From an uncultured Odoribacter sp. (GTDB taxonomy: Bacteria > Bacteroidota > Bacteroidia > Bacteroidales > Marinifilaceae): DNA of 64,000 bases. The DNA is taken from positions 1 to 64,000 of the forward strand of contig CAJUQA010000006.1 in NCBI GenBank assembly GCA_910588375.1, written 5' to 3'. Position 1 is the stretch's first letter, and every line of letters begins with the position of its first letter. The translations under genes were made by a program, and so were the position numbers. Positions 7,629-17,102 of the stretch are shown here, piece after piece. Below the pieces are notes generated by a model. The model was not told where the DNA came from. It ran no database searches and worked only from the letters and a program-made list of their open reading frames with translations.

Positions 7629-8591
7629 ATGAAAAAACAAGTAGCATTAGGAATTGATATCGGCGGTACCAACACGACTTTCGGTTTTATCGACAGAGAA
7701 GGAAATTATTTAGCCGACGGCAATATCCAGACCCAAAAACATGAAGATATAAACGATTACCTGAGGGAGTTATACATGGAGATTGAAAAAGCGTTGGAAC
7801 CTCATCGCGAAGAATTTGATGTCATCGGTATCGGTATCGGTGCACCGAACGGTAATTATTACAAAGGTTCCATCGAGTTTGCCCCTAATTTGAGATGGCA
7901 CGATGTAATTCCTTTGTGCGACATGATGAAGGAATATTATCCGAATCTTCCGGTATTCCTGACGAACGACGCTAATGCCGCCGCAATCGGTGAAATGGTT
8001 TACGGAGGCGCGAAAGGCATGAAAGATTTTATTATGGTAACGTTAGGAACAGGCTTGGGTAGTGGATTTGTCGCTAACGGACAATTGATTTACGGAAGCG
8101 ACGGTTTTGCCGGCGAATTAGGCCATATCATCGTATCTCCCAACGGACGTCAGTGCGGTTGCGGCCGGAACGGCTGTCTCGAAACGTATGTATCCGCCAC
8201 GGGTGTGAAACGTACCGCCTATAAGATGATGGCAAAATATAATTATCCGAGTGATTTGCGCCTGGTGCCTTTCAATGAAATGACGGCAAAAATGGTGTGC
8301 GATGCCGCATTGAAAGGAGATATGATTGCTATCAATACGTTCAAATATACCGGTAAAATGCTGGGAGAGGCTTTGGCCAATATGGTTGCCATCACCAGTC
8401 CGGAAGCTATTTTCCTATTCGGAGGTTTGGCAAAAGCCGGTGATTTGCTTTTCGAACCGACAAAAGACCACATGGAAATGAATTTGTTGAAAATTTTTGC
8501 CAACAAGGTGAAACTGTTACCTTCGCAGTTGGATAAAAATGCCGCTATTTACGGTGCATCCGCTTTGGTTTGGAATGAACTGAAGCTGTAA
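7629..8591 (+). CDS. ROK-family sugar kinase (glucokinase-like)
   Basis: A cytoplasmic ATP-dependent hexose or amino-sugar kinase of 320 residues. The phosphate-binding loop DIGGTNTTFGF is at residues 10-20, the catalytic Asp is in TNDANAAA (D114), and the zinc site of ROK proteins is complete: H166 in GELGH and the cysteines of CGCGRNGC (176-183). It lacks an N-terminal DNA-binding domain, so it is an enzyme and not a repressor. Glucose is a common substrate, but N-acetylmannosamine or N-acetylglucosamine are possible in a genome with this many host-glycan hydrolases. It has its own 324-bp upstream region and is followed by the GH92 gene after a repeat-rich 132-bp gap. Confidence 0.85.
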   Translation: MKKQVALGIDIGGTNTTFGFIDREGNYLADGNIQTQKHEDINDYLRELYMEIEKALEPHREEFDVIGIGIGAPNGNYYKGSIEFAPNLRWHDVIPLCDMMKEYYPNLPVFLTNDANAAAIGEMVYGGAKGMKDFIMVTLGTGLGSGFVANGQLIYGSDGFAGELGHIIVSPNGRQCGCGRNGCLETYVSATGVKRTAYKMMAKYNYPSDLRLVPFNEMTAKMVCDAALKGDMIAINTFKYTGKMLGEALANMVAITSPEAIFLFGGLAKAGDLLFEPTKDHMEMNLLKIFANKVKLLPSQLDKNAAIYGASALVWNELKL

Positions 8592-8660
8592 AAAGGTTGA
8601 AGGCTGAAAGAGGTTAAAAGTTGAAAGGGTTGAAGAGGAATACTCTTCACTCTTTCATTT
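8592..8660. repeat. GTTGAAA-rich intergenic repeat, second copy
   Basis: A stretch of GTTGAAGG, GTTAAAA, GTTGAAAG and GTTGAAGAG units followed by the complementary CTCTTCACTCTTTC. It resembles the block at 1719-1795 and includes a small GAAGAG/CTCTTC hairpin. It could also weakly terminate the ROK transcript. Confidence 0.45.
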
Positions 8661-8723
8661 TTAGATTTGTGCAATATTCTTTCGTTGTAGTATTCTGGAA
8701 TTAATTATTTTTTCGTTCGTGGT

Positions 8724-10925
8724 ATGATAAAGTATTTTTGTGCGCTGTGTGTTTTTGCCGTCCTGTTGATTTCGTGTAACAAACGTGAAAAAGAAACTCT
8801 TGTCACCCAATACGTAGATCCGTTTATCGGAACTGCCGAGCATGGTCATGTATTTCCGGGAGCCACCGTACCTTTCGGAGGTATCCAATTAAGCCCCGAT
8901 AATCCCCGCAGCTCGTGGGACTGGTGTTCCGGCTATCATTATAGCGACAGTATTATTTCCTCTTTTTCCCATACCCATTTAAGCGGCACCGGTATCGGCG
9001 ATTTGCAGGATATACGCTTTCTGCCTACTCTCACTCGTCCCCAAGAGGAAATACCCGCCCGATATATCCAGGCGAATTATGCCAAATTCTCGCATGAAAA
9101 TGAAAAAGCGGAACCGGGCTATTACCGGGTAGAGCTGGACAACGGCATTATTACCGAATTATCCGCTACGACCCGATGCGGTATCCACTATTACCAATAT
9201 CCCGCTAATGCGGTAAATGGGCTGGTTATCGACCTGACCACCGCACGCAATTGGGACAGAACAATGGAATCCTGTATCAAGAAGGTGAATAACCGTACAC
9301 TGAGCGGTTACCGCAAGTCCAGAGGCTGGGCCAACGACCAACGGGTATATTTCGTTATCGAGTTTTCACAGGATGTGGAAGTGTTTGCCGGTAGGGAGAA
9401 GTTCTCTCCGCTCAGTAACGGTCAGCAAATAAAGGCCGACAGTTGCTATGCGTGGGTTGACTTCGGCAATAAAACCAATAAGATATTGGCCAAAGTAAGC
9501 CTTTCTTCCGCCAATATCGACGGTGCCGAAGCAAATATGCAAAAAGAGTTGCCCCATTGGAGTTTTGATAAAGTGAAACGCGATGCCCGGCAGGCCTGGA
9601 AAAGGGAGTTGTCTAAAACGAAAGCGGAAAGTGACAATGAAGAAGATCTGAAAGTTTTCTATACGGCTTTGTACCATGCCTATCTCGCTCCCTATACCTT
9701 TTCCGATGTCTTGGGCAATTTCAAAGGTCCCGACAGAGAGATTCACAGCGTAGGCAGTCAAAATGTACAATATACCGTTTTCTCTTTCTGGGATACGTTC
9801 CGGGCTGCCCATCCGCTTTTTACGCTAACCCAAAGGAAACGAATCAACGATATGATTCATTCTATGCTTAAGCATTACGATGCTTACGGTTTATTACCAG
9901 TGTGGGAATTGGTCGGCAATGAGACTAATTGCATGATCGGCATCCATTCCATCCCGGTAATCGTGGAAGCTTATCTGAAAGGTATCGGGGATTTTGATGC
10001 AGAAAAGGCTTATGAAGCGATGAAGAAGAGCGTCATGGCAGAACGTGCCGGATTAAAAGAATTGAGAGAATACGGCTATATCCCTTATAATAAAGAACCG
10101 GAATCCGTTTCCAAGACGCTTGAATATGCCTACGACGATTGGTGTGTTGCCCAAATGGCCAAGGCTCTGAATAAAGAAAGCGATTACCTGTATTTCTTGA
10201 AACAGTCACAGAATTACAAACATCTTTTTGATGCAAAAACCGGCTTTATGCGCGGCAAATCTTCCGACGGTAAATGGAAGCTTCCTTTCTCCCCCATTCA
10301 TTCGGAACACAGGGTGGATGAATATACGGAAGGAAATGCCTGGCAATATTCCTGGTTTGTACCCCATGATGTAGAAGGTTTAATCGCCCTTCACGGAGGA
10401 AAAGAGAATTTTACCCTGAAACTGGACAGTCTGTTTAACATCTCTTCTGAGATGGAGGGTAACGACGTCTCCCCGGATATCAGCGGTATGATCGGACAGT
10501 ATGCCCAAGGCAATGAGCCGTCACATCATGTGGTGTATCTGTATAATTATGTCGGCCAACCTCATAAGACCCAGTTTTATATTGATAAAATCCGGAAAGA
10601 ACTTTATACAACAGGCCCCGATGGTCTGTGCGGAAATGAAGACTGCGGCCAGATGTCTGCCTGGTATGTTTTCTCAGCCATGGGCTTTTATCCTGTCAAC
10701 CCGGTAGAGATGAAATACCAACTCGGCACGCCGCTGTTTAAGAAATTAACGCTCAAGGTGGGACGGGAAAAGCGCTTCGTCATCAAAGCCAATAAAGAGA
10801 ATGACCAATACATCTATGTACAGAAGGTTTTGCTAAACGGCAAAGAACTCAACCGCACCTACATCACCCACGACGAAATCATGCAAGGCGGAGAGCTTGA
10901 GTTTGTGCTGACAGATAAACATTAA
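8724..10925 (+). CDS. GH92-family alpha-mannosidase lipoprotein
   Basis: A 733-residue calcium-dependent exo-acting alpha-mannosidase of family GH92, which trims mannose (often alpha-1,2) from host N-glycans or fungal mannan. A lipobox (LLISC, Cys18) implies attachment to the outer or periplasmic membrane face. The N-terminal beta domain has VDPFIGTAEHGH and GATVPFGG; the (alpha/alpha)6 domain has PVWELVGNETNCMIG, the GNEPSHH catalytic segment and GNEDCGQMSAWYVFSAMGFYP. Length is full for the family. Linkage specificity cannot be read from sequence. It is followed after 10 bp by the Wzi-like gene, an unexpected partner. Confidence 0.92.
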   Translation: MIKYFCALCVFAVLLISCNKREKETLVTQYVDPFIGTAEHGHVFPGATVPFGGIQLSPDNPRSSWDWCSGYHYSDSIISSFSHTHLSGTGIGDLQDIRFLPTLTRPQEEIPARYIQANYAKFSHENEKAEPGYYRVELDNGIITELSATTRCGIHYYQYPANAVNGLVIDLTTARNWDRTMESCIKKVNNRTLSGYRKSRGWANDQRVYFVIEFSQDVEVFAGREKFSPLSNGQQIKADSCYAWVDFGNKTNKILAKVSLSSANIDGAEANMQKELPHWSFDKVKRDARQAWKRELSKTKAESDNEEDLKVFYTALYHAYLAPYTFSDVLGNFKGPDREIHSVGSQNVQYTVFSFWDTFRAAHPLFTLTQRKRINDMIHSMLKHYDAYGLLPVWELVGNETNCMIGIHSIPVIVEAYLKGIGDFDAEKAYEAMKKSVMAERAGLKELREYGYIPYNKEPESVSKTLEYAYDDWCVAQMAKALNKESDYLYFLKQSQNYKHLFDAKTGFMRGKSSDGKWKLPFSPIHSEHRVDEYTEGNAWQYSWFVPHDVEGLIALHGGKENFTLKLDSLFNISSEMEGNDVSPDISGMIGQYAQGNEPSHHVVYLYNYVGQPHKTQFYIDKIRKELYTTGPDGLCGNEDCGQMSAWYVFSAMGFYPVNPVEMKYQLGTPLFKKLTLKVGREKRFVIKANKENDQYIYVQKVLLNGKELNRTYITHDEIMQGGELEFVLTDKH

Positions 10926-10935
10926 AAGTATTCAA

Positions 10936-12402
10936 ATGAGATCATTATTCATATGTACCCTGATAATTCTTACAAACCTATCTACTGTCATCGGACAAAA
11001 AAGGACGTACCGTTACAAAGCAGAAACAGGAGGCGCATTACAGGATAACCGTTTGCCTTTCTGGTTATATACCAATCAATACGGAAGAATTACGCAAGAT
11101 GCTTATTTGTGGGGAAACATCGGGTTGTTTTCCGATTTTCAAAAAACGAGTACCCGTAAGTTTGATTATTCATTCGGTTTTGAAGGCAGCGGTGTTTTAG
11201 GAAAAGATGATAATAATATATTTGTCAATCAATTATACGGACGGATTCGCTGGCAAAATTTACTTTTGAGTGCAGGCATGATAAACCGTCCGACTGATTA
11301 TGACGGACTTTCGGCAAGTAACGGAGATATGTTATGGTCTAACAATGCCCGCAGTATTCCGGGTATTTCGTTTTCCAGTAATGACTATATTAAATTTCCA
11401 TGGATAGGAAAGTGGTTGGGATTTAAATTCCGTTATGCGGAATATTACATGATTGATAAAAGGGTTATGGGGAGACGTACCCATTTGCACAATAAAATGG
11501 CAGCCCTCCGCCTCACGCCCATATCCCGTCTCAGTTTAGAAGCCGGTATTGAAGATTATGCCCAATGGGGGGGGAAAAACCGTTATACGGGTTTAAAAGC
11601 CCCTACCGGCCTGAGAAATTATTTAGATATTGTCCTTGTTAAGTCGGGTGGTGATGATGCCAATCAGTCTGACCAGATTAATAAATTAGGAAACCATATC
11701 GGTCAACATTTTGTCAAAATCTGTTATGATGCCCCCAAATGGCAAACACGACTTTATTATAATCACATGTTTGAAGACGGGTCCGGACAAAAATTCAAAA
11801 ACATTCCCGACGGTTTATACGGTATATATATTACAAGCAAGAAAGAAAAACGATGGATCAAGAGTTTTCTGTATGAATTGTATTATACCAAAAGCCAAAG
11901 CGGGAAATATCATGACCGACCGGCAACGGAGGACGAAATGAAGAAGCAGGATCCCAACGATCCATTTTACGGAAGAGTTGTTTTGGGCGGAAATGACAAT
12001 TATTTTAATCACGGAGATTACCAATCCGGCTGGACATTATACGGCAGGATTATAGGGTCCCCCTTTTTCACGCCCTATACAAACCAGGAAGGTATTACCC
12101 AAGGTATCTATAACAACCGGTTTGTTGCCCATCATTTCGGATTAACGGGAAATATCGTATGGGATATACAATACAAATTGATGTTCAGCTATTCTGTCAA
12201 TTACGGAACCCACGGAAATCCTTTCCGGAATGAAGAAAATAAGCTCATCTCCAAACCTCAATATAGTTTCGGAGCTGAATTTATTGCTCCCGATCTGCAT
12301 TTACCGATAAATATCGGATTGAATATCGGATTCGATAAAGGAGACTTATTAAAAAACAATTTCGGTATAATGTTACGAATATTTAAAACCGGACTTTTTT
12401 AA
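10936..12402 (+). CDS. Wzi-type capsule assembly outer-membrane protein
   Basis: A 488-residue predicted outer-membrane beta-barrel. A signal peptide of about 20 residues (ending near TVIGQ) is followed by a region rich in alternating aromatic strands (LPFWLYTNQYGRI, RIRWQNLLLSAG, WTLYGRIIGSPFF) and ends in a short aromatic C-terminal strand (LRIFKTGLF). This pattern matches the Bacteroidota capsule assembly Wzi family, thought to hold surface polysaccharide at the outer membrane. Two glycosyltransferase genes follow after 13 bp, which supports an envelope-polysaccharide role. Confidence 0.8.
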   Translation: MRSLFICTLIILTNLSTVIGQKRTYRYKAETGGALQDNRLPFWLYTNQYGRITQDAYLWGNIGLFSDFQKTSTRKFDYSFGFEGSGVLGKDDNNIFVNQLYGRIRWQNLLLSAGMINRPTDYDGLSASNGDMLWSNNARSIPGISFSSNDYIKFPWIGKWLGFKFRYAEYYMIDKRVMGRRTHLHNKMAALRLTPISRLSLEAGIEDYAQWGGKNRYTGLKAPTGLRNYLDIVLVKSGGDDANQSDQINKLGNHIGQHFVKICYDAPKWQTRLYYNHMFEDGSGQKFKNIPDGLYGIYITSKKEKRWIKSFLYELYYTKSQSGKYHDRPATEDEMKKQDPNDPFYGRVVLGGNDNYFNHGDYQSGWTLYGRIIGSPFFTPYTNQEGITQGIYNNRFVAHHFGLTGNIVWDIQYKLMFSYSVNYGTHGNPFRNEENKLISKPQYSFGAEFIAPDLHLPINIGLNIGFDKGDLLKNNFGIMLRIFKTGLF

Positions 12403-12415
12403 CAAATAATCCTTG

Positions 12416-13543
12416 ATGAGATACAATATTCTTTTTTCCAATGCTGTAAAACCCACTTCGTGGGGCGGTGGAGAAAAATGGATGCTGCAAGCTGCTAAAA
12501 GATTAGAGGATAAAGGTCATCATTGTTTCTTCGCATGTCGAAAAAAGTCTCTGTTAGAACAAAAACTCCAAACGAAAAAACGACCCTATATTACTGTTCC
12601 TTTTTCTAACAGCATTGACATATACTCTGTTTTAAAGATATATCGAATTATCAAGCAAAATAACATTCATGTTATCATCTGTTCTACCAATTTAGATATA
12701 AAATTAGCCGGATTAGCCGGAAGATTGGCCGGTATACCAGTTATTTCACGACAAGGTCTGGCCTTAATCTCCAATAAATTCAAATATAAAATTTTAGTCA
12801 AATATTTCACTGATTCTATTGTCACCAATACACTCAGTATCAAACAACAATATGAAAGTTATCCATGGTTTCCTAAAAATCATATACGGGTAATTTACAA
12901 TGGAGTAGATATTCATCCTCTTCTTTTCCCTGCTCCGATAATCCAGCAGCTTCGAAAAGATTATCACATCGAACCCGATGAAAAAATCATTTTAAGTTGT
13001 GGCAGATTAAATTACCAAAAGGGATTTTCATTCCTCATCAAAACTGCTTTATTAGCAGCCAACTCTCAGAAAAAATGGAAATTCATTATCCTCGGCGAAG
13101 GCAGTATGAGGAAAAAATTAGAAAATCAGATAAGAAAACATCGTTTATCCAATGTCATATTAGCCGGTCATCAAGAGGAAACTGACAAATTTTATCAAAT
13201 GGCAGATATATTTGTTTTAACTTCTTTATTTGAAGGAACCCCCAATGTTGTTTTAGAAGCCATGGCACATCATCTTCCTGTCATTGCCACAGAAGTTAAT
13301 GGCGTAAAGGAAATCATAGAAAGCGGGAAAAACGGGTATTCTATTCCTTCACAAAATGCACAGGCTGTTTATGCCCAATTAGAAGAAATTTTACCTAATA
13401 CCGAAAGGTTGCATCAATTACAAGAAGCAGGTTATGAAACCGTAAAAACAAAATTTTCCTGGGAAAAATTCACTTTGGAATTTAATGATTATCTTCATGA
13501 CGTTATCAGCAATTATGAAAAAAATCATCATAAGAACACCTAA
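12416..13543 (+). CDS. Glycosyltransferase family 4
   Basis: A 375-residue retaining glycosyltransferase with the GT-B fold. The N-terminal acceptor domain has the glycine-rich SWGGGEKWML segment; the C-terminal nucleotide-sugar domain has LSCGRLNYQKGF and the EX7E motif in EGTPNVVLEAMA (near residue 275). Donor and acceptor are unknown, but its place after the Wzi gene and before a GT9 gene suggests lipopolysaccharide or capsule synthesis at the inner membrane. ATG at 12416 is preferred to a TTG at 12413. Its 3' end overlaps the next gene by 29 bp. Its base composition is more AT-rich than the housekeeping genes upstream. Confidence 0.85.
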   Translation: MRYNILFSNAVKPTSWGGGEKWMLQAAKRLEDKGHHCFFACRKKSLLEQKLQTKKRPYITVPFSNSIDIYSVLKIYRIIKQNNIHVIICSTNLDIKLAGLAGRLAGIPVISRQGLALISNKFKYKILVKYFTDSIVTNTLSIKQQYESYPWFPKNHIRVIYNGVDIHPLLFPAPIIQQLRKDYHIEPDEKIILSCGRLNYQKGFSFLIKTALLAANSQKKWKFIILGEGSMRKKLENQIRKHRLSNVILAGHQEETDKFYQMADIFVLTSLFEGTPNVVLEAMAHHLPVIATEVNGVKEIIESGKNGYSIPSQNAQAVYAQLEEILPNTERLHQLQEAGYETVKTKFSWEKFTLEFNDYLHDVISNYEKNHHKNT

Positions 13544-14462
13544 TTTTATCGGAGATACTATCAATACTCTTCCGGCCATCGAATTGTTGAAACAGGAGTA
13601 TCCGGACGCGACTTTTACCATTGTAGGACCAGCGTTTGTCCACGATATATTTTTGCAAGACAATCGAATTACCCGATTTATCTCCTGTAAAAAAGGCTTG
13701 CGCTACTTTTGGCCTTTACTTTTAGCCATACGAAAAGAAAAATACGATTTAGGGATTCTGTTTAACAACACTTTTATCTTTGCCCTTATTTTCAGACTGT
13801 CCCGAATAAAGTACCTGGTTGGATACAAAAATGAAGGCAGAGGATTTTTACTCAATCATAAACCCCGTCTAAACAGGAACAGTCACTATATCAACAGATA
13901 TGCATCTTTAGTGAATAGTTATTTAGATAATAAATATACGTTTCTTCCTCCTTTGAAGATTCACCATACCGGAGAAGCTATATTTCATTTTGAAAATAAC
14001 CGGAAAACAATCGGATTTTATCCGGGCTCTCCTAAAAAAAAGTTTCGCCAATATCCCCCCGACTATACGGTTGAATTATTAAAACAGCTTGACAATTATA
14101 ATGTTATCATGCTTGGTGATTCGGATGAATACGATTATTATCAAGAATGTCTGCAAAAAACCGAACATCCACATATTCTCAATTTAGCCGGTAAAATCAG
14201 TGTCGAACAATTTATCAATACGATTTCCAACATAGATTTACTTATTACCATCGATTCTGCTGCCATGCACATTGCTGCAGCAACCGAAACTCCTTTCATT
14301 GCCCTAATGGGATTATCTACCAATCCGATTTCCTGTATTATCCCTAAAGTCAATTTCGGCAAGATTATCCGCATTGAAAATAATATGATTAACGAAGAGC
14401 AATATCTTCAAAATATCACGCCACAAATCATTATTGAAAATATTTCCGCAATTTTTTCATAA
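13515..14462 (+). CDS. Glycosyltransferase family 9 (heptosyltransferase-like)
   Basis: A 315-residue GT9 protein of the ADP-heptose:LPS heptosyltransferase type, which adds core sugars to lipopolysaccharide on the cytoplasmic face. The start MKKIIIRTPNFIGDTINTLP is the classical N-terminal signature, and the C-terminal domain has LLITIDSAAMHIAAA and PFIALMG, which bind the nucleotide sugar. ATG at 13515 was chosen because it begins at the conserved strand; an upstream in-frame start at 13485 would add an unconserved extension lying in the GT4 gene. Translationally coupled to GT4 through a 29-bp overlap. Confidence 0.88.
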   Translation: MKKIIIRTPNFIGDTINTLPAIELLKQEYPDATFTIVGPAFVHDIFLQDNRITRFISCKKGLRYFWPLLLAIRKEKYDLGILFNNTFIFALIFRLSRIKYLVGYKNEGRGFLLNHKPRLNRNSHYINRYASLVNSYLDNKYTFLPPLKIHHTGEAIFHFENNRKTIGFYPGSPKKKFRQYPPDYTVELLKQLDNYNVIMLGDSDEYDYYQECLQKTEHPHILNLAGKISVEQFINTISNIDLLITIDSAAMHIAAATETPFIALMGLSTNPISCIIPKVNFGKIIRIENNMINEEQYLQNITPQIIIENISAIFS

Positions 14463-14471
14463 AACATAAAA

Positions 14472-14681
14472 ATGAAAAACATATCCATTATTCTGGCAGA
14501 AGGAACAGGGAACCGATTAAATGCAGGAATTCCCAAGCAATTTATAAAGGTAGCGGATAAAACAATTCTTGAACATACATTATGTACGTTCCCCAAAATA
14601 TATAGCGAGTATCGAAATATAAAACTCACCTATCCGGAAGATCTTTTTTTACTCGAAAAGTTAATTTCAAATCAGAGATAA
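14472..14681 (+). pseudogene. IspD-like cytidylyltransferase remnant (internal deletion)
   Basis: A 69-codon frame whose first ~45 residues match the N-terminus of IspD/TarI-type cytidylyltransferases (SIILAEGTGNRL, then PKQFIKVADKTILEHT). The last ~20 residues match their C-terminus (NIKLTYPEDLFLLEKL). About 150 residues between, including the rest of the CTP-binding and substrate domain, are absent. The nucleotide loop also reads LAEG where LAGG is normal. A complete family member is about 220-235 residues, so this is a deleted gene in an open frame. It begins 9 bp after the GT9 gene and was probably part of the same polysaccharide cluster. Confidence 0.75.
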
Positions 14682-14690
14682 CTTAATGCA

Positions 14691-15443
14691 TTAAAACTCC
14701 AAAGGAAATTCAACCTCCCGTTTACGCGCCACTTTCTGCCAATGTTTTTTCCGGGCTTGCAGAACTTCCTGACATGTTTTATCCACATCCCATCCGCGCT
14801 CTCCGGCATAAGCGGTTGCAATGATACGGAACATTTCCGGCTTTCCCCACAAACGGGCAAAATTAGCGCAGCCTTTTTTAAAGGAGACTGTGCCAAAATA
14901 CATCCGGTTGATATCCACGATACAAAATTCCGGTTTCCCGTTTTTCAAGTCAAAGAGTATATTACCGGGCGAATAATCCTGATGACAGACATTCTGTTGA
15001 TGCAAACGGGCAGTATAACGTCCAAATTCTTTCCATACCATCGCATGTTCTTCCGTCAATTCCGCATTCCCAAATTCGTAAAAACGGCGGGAATAATCCT
15101 CTTGAATGCTGATAAAATAGCTGTATCCCAAAAGCATACCTTTTTTTTCAATAATATAAGCAATCGGGGCAGGCGTATGAATACCCATTTTCTGAAGACG
15201 CAAAGCATATTCGTAAGCTCTTTCGGCTTTCGTCTTGCGCAGATAGAGATAAATAAACCGATTGAAGAATATGGGTATGCGGTATCTCTTTACATTAACT
15301 TTCAAGCCACAGACATCAAATATTTTTATTTTATTCCGTCCGTCATGCAAATATTCACCCTCGTGAAGAAAAATATCCGGTAAACGGGTAATAAAATCCC
15401 GCAAACCGGAATAATCGGGATGAATAACAATTTGTCTGTTCAT
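14691..15443 (-). CDS. Kdo/WaaP-type lipopolysaccharide kinase family protein
   Basis: A 250-residue protein with an atypical protein-kinase fold. The catalytic loop HQDYSPGNILF (near residue 160) and the metal-binding VDINRM (near 187) are those of the WaaP/KdkA/InaA group, which phosphorylate Kdo or heptose in the LPS core. The N-terminal lobe includes the VNVKRY lysine strand. It is cytoplasmic, acting on lipid-linked core. It starts 5 bp before the end of the upstream glycosyltransferase gene at 15448 and is convergent with the IspD-like remnant. The substrate is inferred from family and neighbours. Confidence 0.82.
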   Translation of the reverse strand: MNRQIVIHPDYSGLRDFITRLPDIFLHEGEYLHDGRNKIKIFDVCGLKVNVKRYRIPIFFNRFIYLYLRKTKAERAYEYALRLQKMGIHTPAPIAYIIEKKGMLLGYSYFISIQEDYSRRFYEFGNAELTEEHAMVWKEFGRYTARLHQQNVCHQDYSPGNILFDLKNGKPEFCIVDINRMYFGTVSFKKGCANFARLWGKPEMFRIIATAYAGERGWDVDKTCQEVLQARKKHWQKVARKREVEFPLEF

Positions 15444-15447
15444 CGGA

Positions 15448-16575
15448 TTAAAGAATTTGTTGATACAATTTGTATACTTGCTCCGTCAGTTCTCTGACAT
15501 CAAATTGCCGCCGGGCAAACTGGAATCCCTTTTCCACCATTATCTCCCGCCTGGCCGTATCGGAAAGTATATTTTCCACCGCACCGGCAATTTCCTCCGG
15601 ACTCTCCGGATGTATGTAACAAGTATCAGGGCCTCCGGCTTCCGGCAAAGAAGAGATTCCAGAGGTAATAACAGGTACTTTGCTCAATAGTGCCTCTGTA
15701 ACCGGCAATCCAAACCCCTCGTAAAAAGAGGGATAAATGAAAATCCTGGCTTTCTGATAGAACGCCTGCAATTCTGTCGGCTCATGCAAGTTATTGATAA
15801 AAATCAAGCGGTCCATCAACCCGTGATTTCCGGCATACTGCAAAACCTGCTCTTTGTATTTACGACCATTTCCGACAACGACTAACGGGATATTCATATC
15901 CCGCGGCAACAAAGCCAGAGCTTTTACGACATTCAGTAAGTTCTTTCTGGAATTAATAGCCCCGACATACAACAAATAATCTTTGGGAAGCCGGTATTTC
16001 CGTACTACCCTTTCCGCCGCCTCTTCCGTTTGCATGTGATAAAAGACCGGCTGTATAGCCTGATAAATCACTTCTATTTTTTCGGCCGGTATGCCGAAAT
16101 ATTTCACAATATCCTGTTTCGTACATTCACTGATAGCAATAATTTTATCCGCATGCTGGCAGGCATAACGAAATTTATAATTATAGATCGCCCGGTCAAT
16201 AGCCGTGAACATATCCGGATAGGTCAGAAATATAATATCATGAATGGTCACAACGGAACGGATCTTAGTCCGGTCTATCCCCATCGGAATTTCATGACTG
16301 AGTCCATGAAATATATCAATATGATCCCGCTTCAGATCCTGTTTGATAAAAGACGAACGCCAAAGGCTTTTAAACATACCTTTGTGACATATTGTCCGGT
16401 AATCTCCGTTATCGAGAAAAGGCAAGACAGTTACATCTCGTTTTATTTTAGGCGTATATAAATAATATTCATTTTCCGGGAAATAGTGATGAAGATTACC
16501 GACAAGAGTACGGCTGTAATTTCCCAGCCCGGTAAAATTATTATACAACCGTTTGGCATCAAAACCTATTCTCAT
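15448..16575 (-). CDS. Glycosyltransferase family 4
   Basis: A 375-residue GT-B glycosyltransferase. The N-terminus MRIGFDAKRLYNNFTGLGNYSR is typical of GT4 enzymes of the mannosyl- or rhamnosyltransferase kind. The C-terminal domain has LLYVGAINSRKNL and the EX7E segment EGFGLPVTEAL. It sits between folA (10 bp gap) and the WaaP-type kinase (5 bp gap), so it is probably transcribed with thyA-folA. It and the kinase presumably modify the LPS core. Sugar donor not predictable. Confidence 0.87.
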   Translation of the reverse strand: MRIGFDAKRLYNNFTGLGNYSRTLVGNLHHYFPENEYYLYTPKIKRDVTVLPFLDNGDYRTICHKGMFKSLWRSSFIKQDLKRDHIDIFHGLSHEIPMGIDRTKIRSVVTIHDIIFLTYPDMFTAIDRAIYNYKFRYACQHADKIIAISECTKQDIVKYFGIPAEKIEVIYQAIQPVFYHMQTEEAAERVVRKYRLPKDYLLYVGAINSRKNLLNVVKALALLPRDMNIPLVVVGNGRKYKEQVLQYAGNHGLMDRLIFINNLHEPTELQAFYQKARIFIYPSFYEGFGLPVTEALLSKVPVITSGISSLPEAGGPDTCYIHPESPEEIAGAVENILSDTARREIMVEKGFQFARRQFDVRELTEQVYKLYQQIL

Positions 16576-16584
16576 ACAACCCGA

Positions 16585-17082
16585 TTATTGACATTTATTT
16601 TTTCGGCAAAACTCCAGAAACGAATAATCAAATTCATTCTTTTCATCTGCCTTAAAATCCTCCCGGCTTACCAATTCCCATTCTTCTTTATCGACAGCTG
16701 GAATATATGTATCACCTTCTGTTTCTGTATGCACTCTTGTCAGATAAAGCCGATCCGCACGGCTCCATAATTCATTGTAAATTCGCCCGCCGCCAATGAC
16801 AAACACTTCTTCCTCCCCCGCCACCAAAGCCAGAGCATCCTCCACGGAAACGGTCACGTCACATCCCTCCGCCATAAACTCCGGATTCCGGGAAATAACA
16901 ACGTTACGCCGATTCGGCAAAGCTTTGCCAATGGACTCAAATGTTTTTCGCCCCATAATCACGGTATGCCCTGTTGTCAAAGCCTTAAAATGCTTTAAAT
17001 CGGCCGACAAATGCCAAATCAGAGCATTATTCCGCCCAATAACATGATTCTCCGACGCTGCAACAATAATCGATAACTGCAT
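16585..17082 (-). CDS. folA: Dihydrofolate reductase
   Basis: Reduces dihydrofolate to tetrahydrofolate with NADPH, replacing the folate oxidised by ThyA. At 165 residues it has the full set of marks: VAASENHVIGRNNALIWHL at the N-terminus, the catalytic acid D28 in HLSADLKHFK, the NADPH-binding MGRKTFESIG and the VFVIGGGRIYNE turn. It lies 20 bp downstream of thyA in the same direction, the usual pairing, and 10 bp before a glycosyltransferase gene. Confidence 0.95.
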   Translation of the reverse strand: MQLSIIVAASENHVIGRNNALIWHLSADLKHFKALTTGHTVIMGRKTFESIGKALPNRRNVVISRNPEFMAEGCDVTVSVEDALALVAGEEEVFVIGGGRIYNELWSRADRLYLTRVHTETEGDTYIPAVDKEEWELVSREDFKADEKNEFDYSFLEFCRKNKCQ

Positions 17083-17102
17083 CTCTCTCTCCTTTAAACC
17101 GA

